In this document: piece by piece, positions 9,628 to 24,123 of the stretch
Position numbering within the stretch: position 1 is the stretch's first letter
Layout of the letters: every line of letters starts with the position of its first letter
NCBI GenBank assembly: GCA_002682825.1
Contig: NOKP01000060.1
Span: 1-64,000 of the forward strand
Reading direction: 5' to 3'
Length of the DNA stretch: 64,000 nt
From: Neonectria sp. B-13
Lineage: Eukaryota; Ascomycota; Sordariomycetes; Hypocreales; Nectriaceae
The notes under the pieces: model-generated
What the model saw: the letters and a program-made list of their open reading frames with translations, nothing else
Database searches by the model: none
Told to the model about the DNA's origin: nothing
Position numbers and translations under genes: made by a program

Positions 9628-11593
9628 GAATATTGTGGTAGTGATGGTAACCCGAACCTGGCTATGTAGGAAAACACCCGACTGTTCCAACTGGGGTTGC
9701 TGCAAGGAAAGTATAGGGAGCGTTCTTGGGCTTCTGTGAGGGCAGGCTAAAAGCCGGTTAAAACACTAGCAATTTTAAAACTGGAAGAACTAGTATTTTT
9801 TAGGCATCTTGATTAAAAGGGATATTTTACAGCAGCTGAAAACATGACATTGTTTAGCTCTTAAACTCATTGCTTACGCTGATAATATTTCTGACTTTCT
9901 AATAGAGTTTATAGGTTCTAATCTCCCTTTTATCTTAGGGGCAGAACTGGCTACCACTGAAAGACAAGAAGATTCTTTTAGACAGCTAAGCAATAGGCAG
10001 TAAACCTATTCAGCAACACGCCCGGAGATGTCGGGAACGAACGCCATCGGGGATACCTATGTCGCGGAAGGAAACTACAGCGAGGCTGAGAAGTAATATC
10101 TCCAGGTCAAGAGAGATGCATTATTGTAGACTCTTAAAGTCTTTTGGATATTTCCCTTTGTAGCTATGCTGAGAGAGAATAGGTTAATGGTGACCCTAGG
10201 GGTACTATGTCTCTTGGCTTTCATCTGTATAGTGTTAACATGCTGTTTCACTGACATTAGTTGATAGTGAGCCACTTAGTACACCTAAGTATCCTGCTAT
10301 ACCTGCTGCTTCTCGATCTGATCTTGCGGCTCTCTTATCTATGTATGGTATGTTTAGCGAAGTGTTCGTGACCATGGCCTCCTTATAAAGGGACATGCGA
10401 TGGCTGATGTGAAGTTCGAGCCTGTTGTCTCTGGCAGCTTAGCCCTATTTTTGAGTACTTTGATACTGAAACGGCCTTATTGCTTGTTTGTGGGATGATG
10501 AGGTATGGGATGATAACTTGGGTAACCATTTCGGATAGTTTGAAGAATATTCCACAGGCTTGTCGTTGTGATGGGATAGGCGATAGATTTCTGAGGGATT
10601 TGATAATTTGACAGCTGTAATGGATAAGTTTTCGGGGTTAGAGAGGGAACGGTGGAATTGTCGTGACTGGAGAGTATTTCTTGAATGGACGGTTGACGGC
10701 AGAGTAAGTAGTTGCTGGTATATTGGAGCATCGCATTGCTGATACACAGCACATCTGTCAAGAATAGCTTCCCTGCGGTCTGGCAAGCTCCTGCAAACTT
10801 CTCCTACCATTTTCTGCCTCGACGTCTCCTCTGCCCGCTTTCTTTCTATGCCGAATTTTCACATGCTGCTGCTATCATGCACACAGCGCACTCTAGCCCA
10901 CGCCAAACGCACTGCACCATCGACCACGATGGATCTACATCGTGGTAATACTCTACTTACAAAATAAAGTAGGCGGTACTACGGCGAATCAAGGGCCAAG
11001 TCTCCCCCAAGCGTCACCACAAGAGTGCATCCTGACGTAACATTTTCGTCTGTTATCTAAAAAGGTCTAGGGTAGCAGCAATGAAACCGGCTTGACTAGG
11101 ATTCAACCGCGGCGATCCCGGATGATGAGAACAAGTCGTGCAGAACCCTGCTAAGTTAGACAGCTGTCATGTCCGAGAGGACGCATCGTTACAATTATGC
11201 GGCCTATTAGTCCGGCATGCAGCCCTCTGCAGCCTCCGTTCAGCCGCACTATGCCAAACCCGTGTCAACAACCGTGTCGGGGTAATTACCCCACGGTGTA
11301 ATTATCAGCTACGCCATGGCACTCATGCAAAAACCCCCGTGCTTTGAGATATTCGTTGAAGCCACGAGGCTGCAATCTATTCTTTCATCTGTGATAAAGG
11401 CTGAGGATAGACGGCGCTGCGGCGCGATGAGATTCGATATAACCATTCGATATAACCTTAGCACATGGTATCCTGACTTGCGCAGACCACAGCTACCAAG
11501 TCGCTCTCACTTCTGCATCAAGTCAATCCATCTCCCTTGACATCTCTGTCGCCCTAGTCGTTGCCGTCCGTCTAGAGATCAAAACTTCCGAAA
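9628..11593. other. Gene-poor region with a possible TPR relic at 10028-10145
   Basis: AT-rich DNA from 9750 to 10010. On the plus strand 10028-10145 reads NAIGDTYVAEGNYSEAEK, then a stop, then YLQVKRDALL and another stop. This matches the spacing of a tetratricopeptide helix pair with stops in it, so it may be a gene fragment. From 10150 to about 11500 no reliable gene is seen. A pyrimidine-rich leader just before 11594 belongs to the P450 reductase promoter. Confidence 0.35.
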
Positions 11594-13935
11594 ATGAGCA
11601 TCGACACGGGTCAAATGCCAGTCCTTGACATCACTGCATATTGCTTGCAGTTACTGGAGTTGCGGAAATCTCAAGCAGGGCTCTTGGACTTGGCAATCGC
11701 TGCCGTCACTTTAGCAACTGCGATATGGCTCCTGAAGCTGATCTCGAGCTGTTCTGTATTCTGCAGAAAAGATATCAAAGATGAGCTCGACGAAACAGAG
11801 GATACGCGCGACATATGCAAAGTACTCCAGCAAACAGGAAAGAACTGCGTCATCTTCTTCGGGTCGCAAAGCGGCACCGCCGAGAGCTTCGCCTCCACGT
11901 TGGCAAGAGAAGGCAAGAGCCGGTTCGGGCTGGAGACGATGCTGGCTGATCTCGAGCTGTACGACTACGACAGCCTCCCGTGCGTCCCCTCTGACGTCGT
12001 CGCCATCTTCGTGCTGGCGACGTATGGTGAGGGCGAGCCGACCGACAACGCAGCGGAGTTCTACGACTTCATCACGGCTGAGAATCCCTTCCCAGACGCC
12101 CCAAGCGAACCCTTGAGCGGCTTGAAGTACGCCATGTTCGGCCTGGGAAATAAGACGTACGAGCATTACAACTCGGTAGCTCGGGGTGTCGATAAGCAGT
12201 TGACGTCCCTTGGTGCCATCCGCCTCGGCGAGGCTGGAGAAGCTGACGACGGGGCTGGCTCTTCGGAAGACGACTTTCTGGCGTGGAAAGATACCATGTG
12301 GGATGCCGTCTCTGTGAAGATGGGTCTGCAGAGGAGAGAGGACGAAGAATTTACTCCCATGTTCGAGATCCGCACCCACTCCGAGTTGTCGACCAAGTCT
12401 GCAGAGGTGTTCCTGGGTGAGCCGACTCGTGATCTCCTCTGCAACACAGCTACCTCCAAGCCATACGGCTCCCACAACCCTTACATCGCAACCGTCATCG
12501 AGTCAAAGAGCCTGGTGCAATCCAAGGATAGGACATGTCTGCACTTTGAAGTCGACCTGGCCGAATCCGGTATGACATACGAGACAGGGGATCATCTGGC
12601 GATATGGCCCATGAACTCGGACAAGGAGGTCGACTTGTCCCTCGAGGTGCTAGGGCTGACGGATAGACGCGACCACGTCTTCAGCGTCAAGTCCCTCGAC
12701 GCGACAGTCAGCGCCCCGTTCCCGACGCCGACGACGTACGAAACTGCCATTCGCTATTACTTGGACGTTAACGGCCCTGTATCCCGCCAGCTCATAGGAC
12801 TACTTGCTCGTTTCTCACCCACACCGGAGATCAAGGCCCAAATGACAAGACTTGGTATGACTTGACTAAGGCTTTCACCTAGCGATTCATGCGAGTGTTG
12901 AACAAAGACTAACTAATACAGGCAATGACAAGGAGTATTTCCACGAATCTGTGGCAAGCAAGTACTTCAACATTGGCCGGTTTCTGAAGGACCTAGGAAA
13001 GGGGGAGAAGTGGTCCGCTGTTCCCTTTGAATTTGTGGTGGAATGCTTGCCGCATCTGAGGCCGCGGTACTACTCCATTTCCTCGTCGTCACTGGTTCAG
13101 CCGGGAACAGTGTCATTGACCATCGCGGTGGACTCTCACGAATGTCCCGGGCGAGACGACCGCTTCGAGGGCGTTTCTTCGAATTACATGCTGGCCATAT
13201 ACCACGCGCAGAACGAGGACGCGGAACGGCAAGGTGTCGCGTCTTTCGACATTGAGGGACCTAGGGGAAAGTACGACGGCCATCGTCTCCCCGTCTACGT
13301 GCGACATTCACCATTCAAACTTCCGCACAACCCTTCAACGCCGATCATCCTCATTGGCCCAGGAACTGGCGTGGCTCCTTTTCGCGCTTTCGTCCAGGAG
13401 AGGGCCAGGCAGTGCGAGCAAGGCAAGGCCGTCGGTGAGATTGTACTGTTCTTTGGATGCCGCCAGCCCTCCGAGGACCTGCTGTACGAGTCGGAGTGGA
13501 AGGTAATTGCCCGATACCCCTAGGAATGAAGTTTTTCGACATCTAACTTGCCTCCAGACGTTTTCTGCTACGCTTGGGGACAAGTTCAGTTTCCTGACGG
13601 CGTTTTCCCGAGCAGGCCCGAACAAGGTCTACGTCCAGCACGTCCTGAAGAACGAGGCGAAGAGGGTCAACGAACTGCTTGAGCACAACGCGTCCATATA
13701 TGTTTGCGGCGATGCTTCTAATATGGCCCGGGAGGTCAAGGCTACAATAGTCGAAGCTATCGCAAAGCATCGGAACATTGCTGTAGATGAGGCTGCTGGC
13801 GTTGTGCATAAGATGGTGACGACGAGCCAGTACCAGGTAAGATCTCGGGCTGCGGCATTGATCCTCTCAATCTTAGCCCTAGTTTTGGATGAGTCAGTGC
13901 TAACGGACTTTGATGTATAGGAAGATGTGTGGTAG
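11594..13935 (+). CDS. NADPH-cytochrome P450 reductase
   Basis: Four exons, 11594-12854, 12922-13502, 13558-13836 and a last exon of only 15 nt (13921-13935), give 711 residues. It passes electrons from NADPH through FAD and FMN to microsomal P450s. A membrane anchor lies at about 30-52. The FMN domain has GSQSGTAE, ATYGEGEPTDNA and LGNKTYEHYN. The FAD domain has RYYSISSS. The NADPH domain has GPGTGVAPFRAF. The protein ends in EDVW; the C-terminal Trp that stacks on FAD comes from the tiny last exon, which supports the splice model. Fungi normally have a housekeeping reductase elsewhere. A copy beside two P450s and a flavin monooxygenase suggests a dedicated electron supplier for this cluster. 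It is convergent with the P450 gene ending at 14465. Confidence 0.95.
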
Positions 13936-14464
13936 TGATACTCGTCAAGGTTAATCAGGGTATGGGGAGATGGCTGGAACTTAAATAGTACGTAGAATTG
14001 GCGGTCTGTCGCTATAATGAATCACGATTGAACCACAATCCGACTCCATGCGCGTGATCTCGCCTGGCTGTACCCAATCAGTATTCAGAGTTGGAAAGCC
14101 TGATCGGAGGTATCTCGAGCACCAAAAGCACTTAACCTTTCTGCTGTTCTTACAATGTCGATGTTTTCTACGTGCTGTATCCCATTGAGCTTAGATTCCT
14201 GTTCCTGGACGTCAGCTCTTGACATGAAAGGCACTGGCCGTCGGGGCTTACTACCTGTTGTCAAGCCGCGTGCAGAAAGTTGGGAGAGCGGGAGGGAATG
14301 GACAATACTAGATGTAAATTTCACGATCAGCCAGCCTAGCTTTCTGGCAGGTATCTCGATAAAAGTATGACAATGCAACCCGACTTGGAAACTAGCACTT
14401 TGACAGTTCTCTACTCCCAGACCAGCGACAGCGCCCTCTACGTATGATCTCATCTCACCCCCCC
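13936..14464. other. Convergent 3' region between reductase and P450-1
   Basis: Holds the 3' untranslated ends of two converging genes. No open frame here has family features, and no clear terminator structure is seen. Confidence 0.35.
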
Positions 14465-16415
14465 TCACTCATACTGCGCCATAAAATCTAGCGCCTCGGA
14501 ATGCTCTCTCCGAATAGTAGCGACATGCTCGGGGCTCCGCGCCTTGATGGCCACCCTGAACGGCAGCGGCGCCTGCAGGATGCCCGGGTTGTACGCCTGC
14601 GGATCCAGCGGCATCACCTTGCCCGTCACCGGGTCCACGGGCTCGGCGAACTCAAAGGCCCAGAGCAGCTTCGAGGCGATGCGCCACATGTTGCGCTCGG
14701 CCATGTGGATTCCGGGACAGATGCGCCGGCCCGCGCCGTAGTTGTAGTGGTCGCGGTTCGCCCAGTCCGGGCTGCCGGCGTAGTCGTTGGCCAGCCTCGG
14801 GTGCTGCAGGTACCGGTCCGGGTTGAAGCTGTCCGGGTCGGCGTAGAGGTGGTCGCTGTGATGGATGGCCCAGGTCGCGATGAAGAGGGTTGAGTCTTTA
14901 GGGATGAGCATGCCGTTGTATTCTCCGTCTGTCCAAGTGTGTTAGCATGCGTCCTGTCTGAGAGGGCATCGCTGGAGTGGCTGACCTTGGCGGACTTTAT
15001 GCGGCAGAGCTGTGACGGCTCTGTGAGAACAACCATGTTAGCACATTATTTATCGACGACATACGTAGCCAGACTTACACTGGACGCCATCGCATGCCCT
15101 CTTTGACAATGCAGTTCATGTAGGGCACCTTGGCAAAGTCGGTCCACGAGGGCGACCTTTCAGTGCCACACGCAGCATCAAGCTCCTTCCGGGCCTTCTC
15201 CTGGACATGAGGATTCAAAGCAAAGGCCAGAATAAGGGTCAGAAGCTGCGCTGCGGTCGTATCGGCTCCGCCCTCCACCATCTCTCCCATCAGGTTGGTG
15301 AAGGCGTGCTGGCTGATGGAAGCCGGCCAGCCTTTCTTCTCGTAGTCGTCGAGTAGGCTGTCGATGATGCAGTTGCGCTTGTCGCCCTTGGCACGTCGTT
15401 GGGCGACACGGCTGCGAGCCTCGCCCCATACGCTGTCCATGGTCCGGCCAGCGTCGATGGCCCGGCGCTTCCAGGAGGCCATCGAGGCGGGGACGTAGCG
15501 GAGAAAGGTGAAGACGTCGACGGGCGGGTTGGCGCCTGGCTCCATGGTCGCGGTCCACTGGGAGGAGTCAGCCGCATGTAGTTGGGATCAGGCAGCGGGA
15601 GAGGGATTGGCTTTGTGGGCTCACTTTGTTCATCACGTCGTACACGCCCTGTTGTATACGCATTAGCCTAAGATGGAACAAGTCATAGGATAGATCCGAT
15701 GCCATACGTGACCCCAGAAGGACTCAAAGGTCGGCGCGCGGAACCCATAGGTGATTGATGTTACCACCGAGGCTGTATAGCGCCGGATCTCCTGATAAAA
15801 GTCTTCCGGCTGATCCAGGAGGTTTGTCATGAGCACAGTGGCCCTAGATACTCATCAGCTACGACCCAAGGTGAGACACGGTGTCAAGCATGACGAACTC
15901 GGCCTCTTGGACGCGAAAGTGCTTTTCGTCCAGCTGCTTGGGTGAGAAATTATGAGCGATTATCTTGCGCTTGTCCCGCCAGGCAGAGTCCATCTGCTCG
16001 AGGGCGAGGTGGTCTCCGTGGGTGAGCAGGTGCCCCACGTAGCTGGCGGGTCGATCGGAGTAGATGCTGCCGTTCTCCACCAGCAGCTTATGGATAGCCT
16101 TGCGATCGCAGAGGACGATAATGTTGGAGGGGCCGACCTTGAGGGAGAAGACGGAGCCGTAGATCTCGGCCCATTCGCGCATCCTGCGACGATGGAAAGA
16201 CACGGGTCAGCAATCTGCAGGGGAAGAAGAAGAAGAGAGGACACAAACTTCTTGTAGAAGCCAGTGGCGGGAATCTGGTGGGCGTTCCCTAGGATAGGAA
16301 CAGTCGGAGGGCCCTTGGGCATTCTCGAATCCCGTTTGCCTATCTGTAAGATGCGGTGGACCAGGATGCACACGGCAACGGCTACCAGGGCGGCTTTGAG
16401 AGCCAGGTCTGCCAT
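14465..16415 (-). CDS. Cytochrome P450 (cluster P450-1)
   Basis: Seven exons, read downward: 16415-16249, 16183-15899, 15843-15708, 15648-15625, 15557-15079, 15020-14986 and 14928-14465, giving 529 residues. It is a heme monooxygenase of the endoplasmic reticulum. Visible features are an N-terminal anchor (about 5-24), hinge PKGPP, I-helix EGGADTT, K-helix motif EGMR (ExxR), FNPDRY, and the heme loop YGAGRRICPGIH with the Cys ligand. Tyr replaces the usual Phe at the start of the heme motif, as it does in P450-2. The 24-nt exon 4 encodes GVYDVMNK, and the paralogue has an equivalent micro-exon. It is convergent with the P450 reductase and divergent from the Zn2Cys6 gene. Likely reaction: hydroxylation or O-demethylation of an aromatic substrate (inferred from neighbours). 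Confidence 0.93.
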
Positions 16416-17131
16416 GCTGTCGAGCCTATACTTGAAACTGCGCAGAAGGGAACAATAAAATGGGTCTCTTTCAAGGGCGTTTACTACTTATTCATGGACT
16501 CGGCAACACGCGGCGGATCCCAAGCTTAAGTAGCAGCTCGCCCCTGTCCCTGTCTTTGTGCAATGGACCCGCGATGCAGACGCACGCAGAGCCAGACGAG
16601 GTTCTTCTGCGGCCGAAAGAAAGAGTCCTTCCCTGTCCTGTCCTGTCCTGCCCTAGATGAGGCTCACCATGAAGCCCCCGGACTAATTATTGCCAAAATC
16701 CGTCCGAGGTGCTTCAGCCATTTGGCCCGGTCAAGGTCCCGGCGGCCACAGGCCCAATCGGCAATGGGCGACTGGAATAGCCGGATGGGCATTGGCTGAC
16801 CCCAGATCCCCCCCGCGTGATGCAGGGCTGTTCCCCGCATCCAGGTCGTCCCCGGGACTCCGGGAGGCTGGACGGCGTCGACTACGCAGTGTGTACATGA
16901 CGGGACTAGCGGTTTAGTTGCCTGGGGTAGCTTCTAGATCTATCTCAAACTTGGCGTAGTCGGTAGTCTACCTACTGTATGCACTGCTGGCCGGGCTGCC
17001 CTCTTCCTCTGTCTCCGTATTTCTTTCGTCCCTGCCTTTCTCTCTCCCTCTCCCTCTCGAACATCAGCCGACTTGGACTCATTCTCTCCTGATCCCCCAA
17101 CGCAACCTTGCCATCTGTCTCCCTCGCCGCC
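16416..17131. promoter_or_regulatory. Divergent promoter, P450-1 / Zn2Cys6 regulator
   Basis: About 716 bp. TCCGTCCGA at 16699-16707 matches a motif seen in other promoters of the cluster. Three CCTGT repeats lie near 16633. A long CT tract at about 17035-17062 just upstream of the regulator start is typical of fungal core promoters. Confidence 0.45.
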
Positions 17132-20114
17132 ATGGACAACGCCGAGAGCCACACGGCGCGGACTCTGACCCCCGAGCGCATGACCCGCAGCGGGAAATCG
17201 GACCTGGCCTGCGAGTCCTGCAAGAGGTGAGACTGACTGAGCCCCCGGTGTAACATGGTGGAAGCATCGACTAACTGGCCTGTGGTCCCAGACGAAAAGC
17301 CAAATGGTATAGAGCCAAATGCTGTGGTCCTTTTGTGAGGATGGCCTAGTGCTGATGCGTGAACTGGTAGTGATCGTGCCTGGCCCTCATGTGGCCTCTG
17401 TGGCCGCGCTTCGCAAACTTGTGTCTATCCATCCAAACGCCTGAAGCCAGGGCCCAAACTCGGTGTGTTATCTCTTACGCTTCTCCTGTTCACCTATTCG
17501 CTTTGCATCTTTGCTGACTGTTCATCGCACCGATTCTCAGGCTCTCACCCGCGCGAACGCAAACGCCGGCGCGAGTCCCGCAGCCGGCCCAACCGTGACC
17601 ACAGTCGGGAGGCTTCCTCGGGCGACTTCAGCATGACGGCCGACACCGATGCCGATGCCGATGCCGACCCCGAGCCAACCCCGAAGAGCGGTCGGCGAGC
17701 TACCACCGGCTCCCTGGGGAATAGACGCCCGGCCGCCCTCAGCTACCTCCGGTCGTTGCCGCCATCACCGCCGTCACCACCCCCGCTGCCGTCGCCTTCA
17801 TCGCCAAAGCACACGGCCACAGGTGCAGACATCAACGACGACAATGCCCCTGATATGTCTGACTCTTCTGATATGGCCGCAACTAACTTCATCCGCGCCA
17901 TCACGCTCTCGTCCCTGATCCACCCCACGCACGAGTCGCGCCTGGTGCTGCCGTCGAGTACGCCCCGCATCATCACCGACGGCTTCTTCATCAACCTAGC
18001 CGGTGCCCAGAACCTCATTGCCCAAGCCTGTGAGATCATGAACGTCTCGGTCGGCGGGCTCCAACTCTTGTATGTCACATTCACAATCACAGTCATTCAT
18101 CAAAGTATCAACCAGCTGAGACGGTTGTAGGACTGACTTATACTTTGCCAACATGACGGCCATATCGCTCTTCCACAAGCCCTCGTTCGGCGATAAAATC
18201 CAGGGAATCAAGACGCTATCTCCTCTCGTCGCCTTCCTCGCCTCCATGTTCTCCTTTTCCACTCGCTTTTACGCCGAATCCTTCGACTACCAGGGCCGTC
18301 CCACGGCGGCCGCCGACCTCCCGTCCTCGGACCAGTTCCACCAGGTCGCCCTGCGCTTCGTTGACGAGGCCCTCCGCGAGACCGAGGACGAGCCCCCCAC
18401 ACTGGCCGTCCTGCAAGCCCTGACGCTCTGCACCTTCAACGAGCTGATCCGCGGCGTCCGAGGGAAAGCTTGGCGGCTGCTGGGCTCCTGCGTGCGCACC
18501 GCCTACGAGCACGGCCTGCACACCATCGACTACGAGACGCCCACCGGCCCGCCCACCGGCAACCTGGACAACCGGCGATGGGTCGCAAAGGAGGAGCGGC
18601 GCCGCTGCTGGTGGGCCATCTGGGAAATGGACGTCTTCGCATCCACCATCCGCCGCTCCCCCCTCGCCATCGACTGGTCCATGAACGAGACGTACCTCCC
18701 CATCGAAGACGAGTACTGGTTCCGCAACTGCTACCGCCAGAGCTGCTTCCTGGACCCCGAGCCCGGCGAGCGGTGGAAGAAGCTGTCGCGATCCGGCAAC
18801 GAGAGCCATACGGCGTGGTTCATCGTCGTCACGTCCCTGATGAGAGACGCCCAGACGCTCGCGCGCGGCAACCTCCAGGGCGCCCACGTCGAAAAGGGGC
18901 TCGGCGACGAGGTGCCGGATCTGCAGCAGTACTTCCGCAACGCCTTCCGCAAGAAGTGCACCGCCGTCGACGCCCGCCGGTTGGCCCTGCTCAAGTACGC
19001 GCTGGAGCAGACGACGGTGGCGCTCCCGCCATCTCTGGCGTACAAAGGCGAGAGGCTGGACTTTGGCTCGCAGGCCACCGACGACGCGGCGCCGTCTCCG
19101 TCCTCGGCCAGCGGACGACGGCTGGAGCTGCACCCGCAGCGGCTCCTCGACGCGGCGCGCTACTCCATCTACCTGCTGATGCAGCTGGCGCGGTTCCAGA
19201 TTAGCCACCATTACGCCTTCAGCGAGATCATCTCGGGCTTCGTCTTCACCGAGAGCGCCGATGGGGGCCCGCTGTTTTCGTACACGGCCACGCCGGCGTC
19301 GCCGCCCGGGGGTGCCTCGAGCTGCGAGGGCCTGCGCAACTGCTTCGATGCGGCAGACAACATCGGCGATATACTGCGCAACTCGCCCGACTCGCACATC
19401 AAATGGGTGAGCCCGTTCCTGGCCAGCACCGTGTGGCTGGCCGCGTCGCTGCACGTCCTGCGCAAGGTCTACAGCTTCGGCAGCCAGAGCGACGCCGATG
19501 GGGCCAAGTTCAAGCTGCTGCGGCTCACCTGTCAGCGGTACGCGCAGTTCTGGGGCACCCCGCTGGCGCTGCTGGAGAATGTCGACTCGCTGGAGGGTAG
19601 CTTGACTCGCAGGAGGCGGATGATGGCCGAGATGGAGACTCGCTGCACGGGGAAGCGGCGCAAGGGTAAGGCCGAGTGGGAACGGATTTTCTCTGCAACA
19701 CCAGCCGACGGCCACGGGGACAATGGCACGCAGGAGTCGTCTCGGCAGGACAAGGCATCTAACAGTCACTCGGAATCCTTCGATCTAGATGACCTGGCCT
19801 CCTCCCGCGACCTGGGAGGACTCTTCCCGGGGGCCACCGCAGAGAGCCCTGCCGCCATGGCAAATACCCAGTACTTGTCGCTCCCACCACACAGCCTAGG
19901 CCCTGTTCCATTTTTGAACGAGGCTGGGGAGCCACATCACCAGCATCAAGACGAACAAGCAGTGCTGGACGACTTCTTTAGCTCAGGAGTCTCGGATCCC
20001 TCCATCTACCCGACCCTGGATTCCGTCGAGACCATGGGCGAACCTGACCTGCTAGACACCGAGTTCGGGTGGTTTATGACGGAGCTGATGAGGAACACGG
20101 CGACTGAATCATGA
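17132..20114 (+). CDS. Zn2Cys6 (fungal-type) transcription factor, likely cluster regulator
   Basis: Five exons, 17132-17226, 17292-17306 (a 15-nt micro-exon), 17371-17462, 17541-18069 and 18131-20114, give 904 residues. Joining the first three exons yields CESCKRRKAKC, DRAWPSC, GLC and GRASQTC. This is a perfect C-x2-C-x6-C-x5-C-x2-C-x6-C zinc cluster, and the perfect spacing validates the micro-exon. A basic linker (RERKRRR), an acidic and Pro-rich region (about 100-150) and a large middle homology region (about 240-700) with EERRRCWWAIWEMD follow, as in the fungal_trans domain. It is nuclear and should bind CGG/CCG half-sites. It lies between P450-1 and the flavin monooxygenase, so it is the natural candidate activator. 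Its 3' end is only 40 bp from the stop of the convergent monooxygenase gene. Confidence 0.92.
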
Positions 20115-20154
20115 CAAACTTGACTTCGGTGATTTTAATTAATCCTGCAAAATA

Positions 20155-22351
<2,197 letters not shown>

Positions 22352-22878
22352 GGTGGAAGAAAGATGGATAATTCAACGGTTGGCGGGGTATCGACCAAAG
22401 TCCAGGATGAAGTGGAATAGCGATGCTGTTGGCGATCAAAGGCGCAGGCCTGTTGTGGAGTATATACATGAGCCGGAGCAGAACAAGACACACGCGCAGA
22501 CGCACGAACCCTCCGCTGATCGTACTACTTCCGTCACTTGCCAGCTCGAGGCTGAATACTCGCTCGAGTTGGGCCGCCCGTCGGATCCGCAGCAATTAAC
22601 CCGCGGCCTTCTAATTCGGCCGGGCACAGGGACAATGTCCAGGAGTGAGTCCGACCAGCTCATGCCTCGATTACGAACAAAAGAGAGTCCGAGGTAGGAT
22701 CGCTAGGTGGAATCGTCACGAAAACAGGTGGGATTACATGCACAGAAGCTAGTAAAAAGTCAAACCGTGCAGTTACTTATGCCGGCGAGCTCTCTCTCCC
22801 CCCCGGGTTCATCGCTGTCTTACCTACCTCTCCCGTTTCAGCCCATGCAAAACAAGAATCGAATTTCACCCTCCGGCC
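22352..22878. promoter_or_regulatory. Shared promoter, flavin monooxygenase / extradiol dioxygenase
   Basis: About 527 bp between divergent starts. CCGTCGGATCCG at 22578-22589 contains the palindrome CGGATCCG. AGTCCGACC lies at 22648-22656. Both look like Zn2Cys6 half-site arrangements and match words in other cluster promoters. Confidence 0.5.
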
Positions 22879-24123
22879 ATGTCGACTCCCTCCCCGATAA
22901 AGGTGCTGCGCGTGGCTCACGTCTATTACAAGCACAAGAACACGTCCAAGCAGCAAGAGTTCCTGTCCGACTTCGGCTTCATCGAGACAAAGCGCCAGGG
23001 CAGCAGGATCTACTACCGTGGCTACGGCTCCGAGCCGTTCGTCTACTGCCTCGAGGCCGGCGCCGAAGATGAGTTTGGCGGGGTTGGCCTCGTAGTCGAA
23101 TCCCTCGAGGACCTGGAACGGGCGCGCTCCGTTTTTCCCACGGCGTCGGAGGTGTATGACATGGTCGATGTTCCCGGCGGCGGCAAGTGCGTCACGGTCA
23201 AGGATCCCGTTGATGGCTGGCCGCTGCATCTAGTCTACGGACAGACAGCTGTAGCGCCGACTGAAGATTATCAGGTGCTAGACTTTAACTTTGTGCGTCT
23301 CAAGGACTGCCGCTTCCTGCACTAACCCAGGACGATGTGCGTTAATACTCTGCAACTAGCCTCACCAAAAGAACCGTCCCGTCAACTCTTTCCAGAGATT
23401 TGATAAAGGTAGGCCACCCACTCTCCGTGACCTTCAAGCAACATGCTTAATATTGGCCACAGGACCAGCAATTGTGCACAAGATGGGGCACTTTGGCATG
23501 TGTACCACCGATTTCAAGAAGGTGTACGACTTCTACACTCGTCACTTCAATTTTGTTGCCAGCGATGTAAGCCGACGTGGCCTCCTTTGCGAACTCAACT
23601 CTTTCTTTTTGCTGACCGCGCACTTTCCTTTTAGCTACAACACGACGGATCTGGCAATGACATTTCCGCCTTTATGCACATTGACTTGGGCGAGGAATGG
23701 ACTGATCATCACAGCTTCTTCATCTTCGAAGGGCCCAAAAGCCATGTACACCACACATCCTACGAGGTCCATGACTTCGACATTGAGGTGCTTGGGCACG
23801 ACTGGCTGCGCCACAAGGGGTACAAGAACTGCTGGGGCGTGGGCCGCCACATTATGGGAAGCCAGATCTTTGACTACTGGTAAGTTACTGTATACCGGAC
23901 GACGGGAACGACTTGGCTCACTCATCGTCAGGTTCGACCCATCCAATTTCATACTAGAGCACTACGTCGACGGAGACCAAGTAAATGTCCACACCAAGAC
24001 AAACGTGTCTCTAGCTAGCCCAGATGGACTGCATGTGTGGGGTACGTACGCTGTCACGAGAAAGACGTAAAGCTAGAGCTAACCTTGCTAGGTCCTGATC
24101 TGCCAGATGGGTTTCTAGAATGA
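22879..24123 (+). CDS. Extradiol ring-cleavage dioxygenase (VOC / glyoxalase fold)
   Basis: Six exons, 22879-23292, 23360-23408, 23463-23566, 23635-23879, 23932-24041 and 24092-24123, give 317 residues. It has two VOC modules, as in type I extradiol dioxygenases. The metal-binding module is the C-terminal one: His in MGHFGMC (about 163), His in HHTSYEVHD (about 229) and Glu in LEHYVDGD (about 280), followed by the Tyr-containing segment of the extradiol signature. Such enzymes use Fe(II) and O2 to open catechols beside the diol (meta cleavage). Relatives include catechol 2,3-, biphenyl-2,3-diol and trihydroxytoluene dioxygenases. It is divergent from the phenol-hydroxylase-like gene. The first intron has a GTGCGT donor, chosen because it restores the expected frame into the short second exon. 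Confidence 0.9.

Noticed and set aside
10712..10948. 78-codon open frame in the 9.6-11.6 kb spacer
   Set aside because: Short, no family features, no coding bias; probably chance.
11711..12475. 254-codon minus-strand open frame in the P450 reductase gene
   Set aside because: Lies wholly inside the first reductase exon, whose motifs are unmistakable.
18216..19769. 517-codon open frame on the minus strand inside the Zn2Cys6 gene
   Set aside because: It is the mirror of a GC-rich coding exon; the plus strand has the zinc cluster, good splice sites and the fungal_trans features.
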